Assembly (NCBI GenBank): GCA_038061835.1
Contig: JBBTYJ010000015.1
Coordinates: 1-64,000 of the forward strand
Length of the DNA stretch: 64,000 nt
Source of the DNA: UBA5004 sp038061835
GTDB taxonomy: Bacteria; Patescibacteriota; Minisyncoccia; Phycocordibacterales; Zambryskibacteraceae
Direction of reading: 5' to 3'
A program made the translations under genes and the position numbers. How positions within the stretch are numbered: position 1 is the first letter of the stretch; each line of letters starts with the position of its first letter. Positions 58,250 through 64,000 of the stretch are shown in pieces. The notes under the pieces are model-generated. The model saw only the letters and a program-made list of their open reading frames with translations, did not search any database and had not been told where the DNA came from.

Positions 58250-58765
58250 TTAGGTTGTGATTTGCAGAATTATACCGGCCAAAACAATAAGAATAAAAGT
58301 GATGACAAGACCCTGGTACGGCAACATTCTTTCATTTCGACTTCTTGTCAGCGCCGTACTTAAATAAGGAGAAATAAAAAGAAGAAGAGCTCCGACAGTC
58401 GCGCCAAAAAGATACAAATTTATAAGATAAGTGTTATGAAACACTGTGCCATATCCGCCCCAAAGAGAAACGTAAAACGATCTGGATTCCTTAATAAACG
58501 GCATGATGGGAATAATAGTGGAAAAAAAGACAACAAGAGTGACGACCGCATCCTGGCCTTGAAAATATTTTTGCTTAATCATTTTTGCAAGCCACAAACC
58601 AAGTGCCAAAGAGAAAGCGCCAATAAACACACCGACTGATGCGGTGGAGACTCCAAGTGACGCCGCCAGCACGGCAAGCGCTCCCGCGCCAATGGTACAA
58701 AGTGGACAATGGGCCAGTGTAATTTTAGGAATTAAGACTAGTGTTAAAAGAAAGAATTTTTTCAT
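58250..58765 (-). CDS. Membrane protein with N-terminal HCPLC motif, 171 aa
   Basis: A signal-like first helix (FFLLTLVLIPKITLA) followed at once by HCPLCTIGAGALAVLAASLGV, then four more helices. The CPxC-like motif next to the predicted outside face could bind a metal or act in thiol redox. Adjacent to the 135-aa membrane protein; both sit in the CsoR operon. No named family recognised. Confidence 0.78.
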   Translation of the reverse strand: MKKFFLLTLVLIPKITLAHCPLCTIGAGALAVLAASLGVSTASVGVFIGAFSLALGLWLAKMIKQKYFQGQDAVVTLVVFFSTIIPIMPFIKESRSFYVSLWGGYGTVFHNTYLINLYLFGATVGALLLFISPYLSTALTRSRNERMLPYQGLVITFILIVLAGIILQITT

Positions 58766-58774
58766 AATCTTATG

Positions 58775-59506
58775 TTAGACATTACATCCTCCGCCCTGTT
58801 TCTCTCCTGGTTCATATCCGGGAAACCAGAACGAGTTTAGGACCAGAGCGCTATTATACATTTCTTTTTCAGTGGCTCCTTGCGACGCCGTAAGTTCCAA
58901 GAAACCGAGCATAGCCATACCATGATTACAGTCGGGAAAATACGCCGAGTTGCCACAGCAGGGTCTGTATATACTTTGAGCCACTCTGGCAACCGATTTT
59001 TCTTGTTCGGCAGTCAGATTAATAAATCGATGCGCATTGTAATGGTCCATGACGTCCCCTTTCGCCATTGTCCATCCGGCGGTAGAAGCAAAATTTTGTG
59101 GTCCGCCGTATTTTGGATTAGCCATTTCCCCATCCTCCAATACGGGACTTTTATTCCCCAGCCCTAACGCCCACAATAAATTCAAAACAAATCCCGCATT
59201 ATCTTTATTGATCTCAAGTTGTCCATCATCTTCTCCAAATAACAAGTTGGCATACTCATTGGTAAATTGGCCGCGTCCTTCATATATGGCCTTGAATTTC
59301 TCACTGTCTATCACTCCCGCTCTCACTAATTGAACGCCCATATCATCCCAAGAAACTATCAGGGCCGCTTTGTCGGCTGATGCGGTTTGTTTACCGGTGG
59401 CAGTGGTAGATTTTAATGGTTGCTGATAAAGCACAGCCCCTGCAACAATGAGTCCCGCCACCACAATACTTGCCGGTACGATATTTATGTCGCGTGAACC
59501 ATTCAT
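58775..59506 (-). CDS. Exported Cys/His-rich protein of the copper operon, 243 aa
   Basis: An N-terminal anchor (IVPASIVVAGLIVAGAVLY), then a soluble domain ending in the cluster YRPCCGNSAYFPDCNHGMAMLGFLEL and a terminal GGGCNV. Three Cys plus His in a compact motif, DHYNAHRF before it, suggest a metal-binding site. I know similar sequences only as uncharacterised CPR proteins. Overlaps the DUF1573 gene by 4 bp. Confidence 0.75.
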   Translation of the reverse strand: MNGSRDINIVPASIVVAGLIVAGAVLYQQPLKSTTATGKQTASADKAALIVSWDDMGVQLVRAGVIDSEKFKAIYEGRGQFTNEYANLLFGEDDGQLEINKDNAGFVLNLLWALGLGNKSPVLEDGEMANPKYGGPQNFASTAGWTMAKGDVMDHYNAHRFINLTAEQEKSVARVAQSIYRPCCGNSAYFPDCNHGMAMLGFLELTASQGATEKEMYNSALVLNSFWFPGYEPGEKQGGGCNV

Positions 59507-60006
59507 AGCGTTACCATTGCCTTGATTTCTAACTGAAGCGCGCCACCCTTTTCATCCACAAGATAAATTTGACGTTCTATGGGCCCTACTCCGAGAGGGC
59601 CGTGCGCGGCCGGGTCAAAAACAACTTCAATAGTTTTCTCCTCACCGGCTTTGATAATTTCATTAGCCCGAGGCACTTCATTACCATGACCGGGCATACC
59701 GAACGGACCCCGTTTGCCCTGTGCATCCACAATGTAAGCATTTGTGCACATGCACGAAGTCACCACCGTATCAACTCTTAAATCATTTTCAGTTTTATTG
59801 GAAACAACAAAAGTTGTAGTGACACTACCGTCTTTCATTGAGATTGTACCGAAATCGTAACTGTTTTTCTCCGCGGTAAGAATACTGCCCGAATCTATTT
59901 GACTTTCAGCCGGCAAGACCGCCGTGCCGTTATCACCCTTCCACAGAAACAACGCTATAATACCCAACACAATCAAAACTAAAATAATTAATGTTTTATT
60001 TTTCAT
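59503..60006 (-). CDS. Membrane-anchored DUF1573 protein
   Basis: 167 aa: anchor LIILVLIVLGIIALFLW, then an Ig-like DUF1573 domain (YDFGTISMKDGSVTTTFVVSNKTENDLRVDTVVTSCMCTNAYI). The CMC pair and HGNEVP give possible metal ligands outside the cell. Overlaps copB by 4 bp. Confidence 0.82.
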   Translation of the reverse strand: MKNKTLIILVLIVLGIIALFLWKGDNGTAVLPAESQIDSGSILTAEKNSYDFGTISMKDGSVTTTFVVSNKTENDLRVDTVVTSCMCTNAYIVDAQGKRGPFGMPGHGNEVPRANEIIKAGEEKTIEVVFDPAAHGPLGVGPIERQIYLVDEKGGALQLEIKAMVTL

Positions 60007-61949
60007 AATTTTCTTATAGCTAATAAACTGGCATTTACCGCTACAACCACAGTAGATACCGACATAAGTATCGCCGCAACGGCAGGTTCAAGCACAATGC
60101 CTTTCGAGATAAGCACGCCAGCCGCCAGCGGTATGGCCACCACGTTGTATCCTGTGGCCCAGAAAAGATTCTGAATCATTTTGGAATACGTCATACGCGA
60201 AAGACGAATAATCTTCACGATATCCCGCGGATCGTTCTTAACCAAAATGATGCCGGCGGATTCAATAGCCACATTAGTACCGGCGCCAATAGCAATACCC
60301 AGATCGGCTTGCATCAGCGCCGGCGCGTCGTTTACTCCGTCGCCCACCATCGCCACCTTTAAACCCTTGCTTTGAAGCAATTTGACTTTTTCAATTTTTT
60401 CTTCTGGTTTCACTCTGGCAAAATATTCATTTATACCGAGCTCTGCCGAAACTTCCTTGGCCACTTCTTCGGAATCACCGGTAATCATGATGATATTCAA
60501 CCTCATATCCTTTAGCGCGTTTAGAGCCTCTCTGGCTTCAACGCGCACGGTATCGGAAACAATGATATTGCCGAGCGCTCGATTATCCGCTTCCACTTTT
60601 ATATCCGCGCTGTCTCTGTGCCCAACGAAAATTTTTTTGCCTTCTACCAGAGCTTCCGCGCCAACGCCGGGAATGCGCCGAAAATTTTTAGCTTCTTTAA
60701 TCTCTAAGTTTCTCTTGCGTGCTTCAGTCACAATAGCCGAAGCAATCGGATGTTCTGAATGTGCTTCTATAGTGGCAGCAAGACTTAATGTTTCATCCGA
60801 ACTAAATCCTGTCACACTAAATTTTCCCTCCGTGAGCGTACCTGTCTTATCGAAGAGAATAACGTCAACATTTCTTGCTGATTCTAGAGCTAGACGTTGT
60901 TTGATCAAGCAACCGTTCTTGGCCGCTTTAGTGGTGGAAATGGAAGCAACCAGAGGCACCGCAAGTCCAAGCGCGTGCGGACAAGCAATTACCAGCACGG
61001 CCACCACACGAGCAACAGCAAAGGCCACGGTAGCGCCAACCGTGAGCCACGTGACGAAAGTAATTATTCCTCCGACCACGGCAATACCGGTTAGATACAG
61101 AGCGGCTTTATCCGAAAGTTTCTGCAGTCGAGATTTGGAAACCTGCGCTTCAGCAACCAGCCGCATCACTCCGGACAAGAAGGTGTGTTCGCCTATTTTT
61201 GTCACTTCAACCTTGAGAGCGCCATCGCCATTGGTGGAACCGGCAATAATTTCATCACCTACCGATTTTGAAACGGGTTTAGATTCACCGGTAACGAGAG
61301 ATTCATTTATCTCCGAATTACCTTCAATAATTTTGCCGTCAGCGGGCACCCTTGAACCCGGCTTAACCAGAAGAATATCTCCAACCACCAATTCACCTAA
61401 AGATAAAGTGATTGTTACCTCATCGCCGAGTTTAGACGGACGTATTACTTCCGCTGTATCGGGCAAAAGTCTGGAGAGTTCTTTGAGAGCGCTCTGCGCG
61501 CCAGAAACAGCGCGCATTTCCATCCAATGACCAAAAAGCATAACAGTAATAAGAGTGGTTAGTTCCCAAAACAATGTTTCCTCTCCTGCAAACACGGCAT
61601 AAACACTCCAAAGGTAAGCGGAAACAATAGCAAGGCCTATAAGCGTCATCATGCCCGGTAATCTTGCCTTCATTTCTTTCCACGCCCCAGTGAGAAAAAC
61701 CCAACCCCCATAAAAGAATACTGTTGAACCGAGCGCTAGTGATAAATATTCCGAACCAATAAATATCGGCGGAGACCAATTAAAAATATTTTTCATCACA
61801 TCGGCATAAAGAACGACGGGAATGGTCAAGATGAGAGAAAACCAAAATTTATTTAAAAATGTTTGAGCATCATGTCCTTGGTGTTTATTGTGATCTGTGA
61901 GATTAGCAGACGGACGGTGAGAACTGGATGAATGACAACAATTATCCAT
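60003..61949 (-). CDS. copB: Copper-translocating P-type ATPase, CopB type (CPH motif)
   Basis: P1B ATPase of 648 aa. A His-rich N-terminus (CCHSSSSHRPSANLTDHNKHQGHDAQ), TGES actuator loop, membrane CPH in VLVIACPHALGLAVP, phosphorylation site DKTGTLTEG, and hinge GDGVNDAPAL. CPH (rather than CPC) defines the CopB group, linked to Cu(II)/Ag+ or Cu+ export. No classical CxxC heavy-metal domain. Follows csoR and shares its promoter. Confidence 0.95.
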   Translation of the reverse strand: MDNCCHSSSSHRPSANLTDHNKHQGHDAQTFLNKFWFSLILTIPVVLYADVMKNIFNWSPPIFIGSEYLSLALGSTVFFYGGWVFLTGAWKEMKARLPGMMTLIGLAIVSAYLWSVYAVFAGEETLFWELTTLITVMLFGHWMEMRAVSGAQSALKELSRLLPDTAEVIRPSKLGDEVTITLSLGELVVGDILLVKPGSRVPADGKIIEGNSEINESLVTGESKPVSKSVGDEIIAGSTNGDGALKVEVTKIGEHTFLSGVMRLVAEAQVSKSRLQKLSDKAALYLTGIAVVGGIITFVTWLTVGATVAFAVARVVAVLVIACPHALGLAVPLVASISTTKAAKNGCLIKQRLALESARNVDVILFDKTGTLTEGKFSVTGFSSDETLSLAATIEAHSEHPIASAIVTEARKRNLEIKEAKNFRRIPGVGAEALVEGKKIFVGHRDSADIKVEADNRALGNIIVSDTVRVEAREALNALKDMRLNIIMITGDSEEVAKEVSAELGINEYFARVKPEEKIEKVKLLQSKGLKVAMVGDGVNDAPALMQADLGIAIGAGTNVAIESAGIILVKNDPRDIVKIIRLSRMTYSKMIQNLFWATGYNVVAIPLAAGVLISKGIVLEPAVAAILMSVSTVVVAVNASLLAIRKL

Positions 61950-61950
61950 G

Positions 61951-62223
61951 TTATTTTTTCTTTTGCGCTAATTTATACACTTTGAGAATTTCGTCCACGG
62001 CTTGCCTTTCTCGACCGCTCTTCATCTGTTCAAGAACGTGGGTAGAAAGATGATTCTCCAATATGAGATGCTCCACGCCGGAAAGCGCTTCTTTAATAGC
62101 GCTAGATTGAGTAATAATATCCACGCAATACTTATCATCCTCGACCATACGAATCAGACCGTTAAGTTGGCCTCGGATAACATTCAATCGGCGTAAGGCG
62201 GATTTCTTTATTGATTTTTTCAC
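61951..62223 (-). CDS. csoR: CsoR-family metal-sensing repressor
   Basis: 90 aa from the GTG at 62223. The frame is open to an ATG at 62259, but that lies across the operator. Family pattern: ALRRLNVIRGQLNGLIRMVEDDKYCVDIITQSSAIKEALSGVEHLILENHLSTHV. Ligands are Cys, His, His (third CsoR Cys replaced by His), a form known from CsoR/RcnR relatives. The operator in its own promoter and the adjacent copB indicate copper control. Confidence 0.93.
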   Translation of the reverse strand: MKKSIKKSALRRLNVIRGQLNGLIRMVEDDKYCVDIITQSSAIKEALSGVEHLILENHLSTHVLEQMKSGRERQAVDEILKVYKLAQKKK

Positions 62224-62230
62224 ACTTTCA

Positions 62231-62259
62231 AGTATACCCCATGGGGGTATTGATGACAA
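62231..62259 (-). promoter_or_regulatory. csoR-copB promoter with CsoR operator in the spacer
   Basis: Minus strand: TTGTCA (62254-62259), a 17-bp spacer, TATACT (62231-62236). The palindrome ATACCCC-ATG-GGGGTAT (62234-62250) fills the spacer and touches the -10 box; it matches the classical CsoR operator shape (TACCCC...GGGGTA). The GTG start follows seven bases after the -10 box. Confidence 0.9.
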
Positions 62260-62268
62260 GTGAACATA

Positions 62269-63183
62269 CTAATCTGTTTTACAAAGCGTTTTTAATGCCG
62301 CAAAGTCGGTTTTTGATAAAACTTTTGTATGACCTTCATTTAACTCATACATTATCGCTTCATGGTCATCTACATGTTCGAGACCAAGCGCATGTCCGAG
62401 TTCGTGTGCCAGCACCTTCACTAATTTATCCCGATTGCTAAATTCATAAACATTTATTTCTTGGACATCTTCAGTAATCTGATAGACTCCTCCCACAAAC
62501 GTTTCGCCGCGCAAGGCGCCAATAGTATTGTAAGCTTCCACGTTTAGATTCAACGATTTGACGAGATTATTAAGTAATCCGACCAAATGATTGATTTCAT
62601 TAACCATTTGATTTAACCGCGTCTCCAAGAGTTTCAGCTCCGTTGCCTCGTTCTCAAGCGCCAGTCTTGCCGTCTCCAACTGTTCAAGTTCTGTGTTGGA
62701 GGTTCTCTTTCCCCTATTCCAAACCTTTACCCGTTGCTCATAATCCGAATTCTTTTCATTGAATAATTCAATTTGCGCATTATAAATACTTTTGACATTT
62801 TCGTATTCTGCTTTTAAGCTAACGTATTTTGAACGAAGTGTCCGATATGCAACTTCATCTTTTGTTACGACATTTTCAAGACTGGAGAGCACGCCTGTCG
62901 TTTCTTGCCTGTAGTCATAAATAAGATTGACCGCTAATTCGTCGCTTTCCGGAGAGTACATAAAAAGCTCTTTTCCGATCGGCTTTTCCAAAATTGCTTC
63001 GGCTTCAGCAAGCGCGCTCAAAAAGGTTTGGTACGAAATGCCAAATCTTCTATCAAAAGTACCAATGCCATATTCAATCGGTCTGTCGCATGCCGATAAA
63101 ATCTCCCTAGATTTGGAATAATTCCAGATCGTAAAAAACACCGCAAAAATAAAAGTAGCAGCTATTATGTTTCTAAAACTCAT
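62269..63183 (-). CDS. Matrixin-like metalloprotease with coiled coil
   Basis: 304 aa: an N-terminal anchor (IIAATFIFAVFFTIWNY), a long coiled coil (about 95-205), then a metzincin domain with VLAHELGHALGLEHVDDHEAIMYEL, i.e. HExxHxxGxxH and the Met-turn. It should work outside the cell. TAAAAT lies six bases before the ATG. Just downstream of tag. Confidence 0.88.
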   Translation of the reverse strand: MSFRNIIAATFIFAVFFTIWNYSKSREILSACDRPIEYGIGTFDRRFGISYQTFLSALAEAEAILEKPIGKELFMYSPESDELAVNLIYDYRQETTGVLSSLENVVTKDEVAYRTLRSKYVSLKAEYENVKSIYNAQIELFNEKNSDYEQRVKVWNRGKRTSNTELEQLETARLALENEATELKLLETRLNQMVNEINHLVGLLNNLVKSLNLNVEAYNTIGALRGETFVGGVYQITEDVQEINVYEFSNRDKLVKVLAHELGHALGLEHVDDHEAIMYELNEGHTKVLSKTDFAALKTLCKTD

Positions 63184-63187
63184 AAAG

Positions 63188-63760
63188 CTATTTTACTAAA
63201 TTTTTCAATTCCTTATAGCGAAAACATGATTGGATATGATCGTTTATCATACCAACCGCTTGCATATGGGCATAAACAATGGTTGGACCGAGAAATTTGA
63301 AACCGCGTCTTTTCAAATCAGTTGCCAGGGCCACGGACTCCTTGCTGAGAGCCGGTAAATCTTTTTGCTTTTTGCGTTTTCCGTCCATTGGTTTTCCTTT
63401 TACAAAGTTCCACATGTATTTGCTGAAAGTGCCAAATTCTTTTTGTATCTCTAGAAATCTTTGAGCATTGTGAATAGCGGTCTTTATCTTTAATCGATTC
63501 CTGACAATACTGGGATTTTTGACAAGTCTGGCAATATCTCGAACGCCAAACCGCGCCACTCGGCGCGGTTTGAAATCGGCAAAGGCCTGTTTATAACCAT
63601 TTCTCTTCTTCAATATCGTAAGCCACGAGAGTCCGGCTTGCGCGCTCTCAAGCACTAGAAACTCAAAAATTTTTTTATCGTTCGTGACCGGTCTACCCCA
63701 CTCTTTATTATGGTACTTAACCATCAAGGGATCGCCCTTGGGCCACCAACAAGTCCCCAC
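63188..63760 (-). CDS. tag: DNA-3-methyladenine glycosylase I
   Basis: 190 aa from the GTG at 63760. With that start the zinc ligands fall at Cys4 and His17 (CWW...KYHNKEWG), exactly as in E. coli Tag, and the second pair is in MINDHIQSCFRY. SAQAGLSWLTILKKRNGYKQAFADF carries the catalytic region. Follows the zinc-ribbon gene by 4 nt. Confidence 0.94.
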   Translation of the reverse strand: MGTCWWPKGDPLMVKYHNKEWGRPVTNDKKIFEFLVLESAQAGLSWLTILKKRNGYKQAFADFKPRRVARFGVRDIARLVKNPSIVRNRLKIKTAIHNAQRFLEIQKEFGTFSKYMWNFVKGKPMDGKRKKQKDLPALSKESVALATDLKRRGFKFLGPTIVYAHMQAVGMINDHIQSCFRYKELKNLVK

Positions 63761-63764
63761 GGAG

Positions 63765-63929
63765 TTATTTCTTCTTCTTGGCAGAAAGGATGCGATACAT
63801 ACCCGTACCACAAACAGGGCACTTACCCTTGGCAGCGGGACGGCCAGGTTTTATCTCAACCTTCTGAACATCTTTTATTTCACGCTTTGTTTTGCACTTT
63901 ACACAATATCCAATAACTTTTTCGTCCAT
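63765..63929 (-). CDS. DUF5679-like zinc-ribbon protein, 54 aa
   Basis: MDEKVIGYCVKCKTKREIKD, then VEIKPGRPAAKGKCPVCGTGMYRILSAKKKK: two CxxC pairs that form a zinc ribbon and a Lys-rich tail. Small proteins of this type are common in CPR bacteria; role unknown, probably nucleic-acid or ribosome binding. TATAAT is two bases before the ATG. First gene of a unit with tag. Confidence 0.85.
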   Translation of the reverse strand: MDEKVIGYCVKCKTKREIKDVQKVEIKPGRPAAKGKCPVCGTGMYRILSAKKKK

Positions 63930-64000
63930 AAATTATATTAAATGATTAAATATCGTACCAACCGCCATTGTACCATAGGAAAAGCCCCGTGCCAGCTGAT

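Noticed and set aside
60382..61530. Long open frame (382 codons) on the plus strand opposite copB
   Set aside because: It is the mirror of a strongly coding gene, its composition is that of an antisense shadow (Ser/Thr/Ala-rich), and it has no start signal.
62224..62259. Upstream ATG for CsoR at 62259
   Set aside because: It would translate through the promoter and operator; the GTG at 62223 fits the family start.
1..64000. CRISPR arrays, prophage, conjugative module, rRNA genes, dnaA/origin
   Set aside because: No spaced direct repeats, phage structural genes, rRNA stretches or dnaA-box clusters were seen; the 415-aa membrane protein alone is not enough for a transfer system.

Overview
The window reads as a chromosomal segment of a Candidate Phyla Radiation (Patescibacteria) bacterium, most likely of Parcubacteria type. 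This is inferred from gene content: small genes packed on one main (minus) strand, a monomeric B12-dependent ribonucleotide reductase, an archaeal/eukaryotic-style AspRS, domain-minimal AlaRS, GluRS, YchF and L9, and many families I associate with this group (DUF5671, DUF5674, DUF5679, RmuC, YqeY, SLT-domain and M23 envelope enzymes). No taxonomic search was possible.

Layout. 1-13 kb: tRNA-Glu, ribonucleotide reductase, YqeY, RmuC, L21, RecR, DnaB, a 56-aa membrane protein, a REP-type tyrosine transposase (RAYT) between two identical REP palindromes, CysRS, a C-terminal processing protease, L9/L27, a secreted transglycosylase and a CYTH protein. 13-24 kb: a cell-envelope block (M23 peptidase, truncated GluRS, MurG, FtsW, MraY, AsnB, D-Ala-D-Ala carboxypeptidase, ScpB, ScpA). 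It is punctuated by four copies of a hairpin that exactly fills the gaps between genes and carries a micro-ORF. 24-33 kb: nucleotidase, AspRS, TrpRS, a membrane histidine kinase, then an AT-rich part with a PurD-like ATP-grasp enzyme and a prolyl oligopeptidase. 33-38 kb: tRNA-Ala, SpeD, DnaJ, DnaK, GrpE. 38-45 kb: the alpha-type ribosomal operon (infA, rpmJ, rpsM, rpsK, rpsD, rpoA, rplQ, rplM, rpsI) with a C39-like peptidase inside it, followed upstream by a mini-AlaRS. 45-56 kb: UDG, an ATP-cone nuclease, MnmA, MltG, a sigma-region-4/HARE protein, LeuRS and a shortened YchF. 57-62 kb: a CsoR-controlled copper operon with several uncharacterised partners. 62-64 kb: a matrixin-like protease, Tag and a zinc-ribbon protein.

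Three layers of structure go beyond the gene list. (1) Short palindromes, several sharing the AAGGT..ACCTT core of the RAYT-associated REP, lie in frame inside conserved genes (recR, cysS, aspS, the histidine kinase gene, infA, udg, mnmA, leuS), where they appear to add short peptides. (2) The conserved genes that start a transcription unit tend to have a -10 hexamer 6-7 nt before the start codon, which predicts leaderless mRNAs. Eight orphan genes instead have SD-led messages, usually with a consensus promoter and their own terminator; one encodes only 20 residues. (3) The four-copy intercistronic hairpin couples envelope genes and coincides with the truncated end of gltX.
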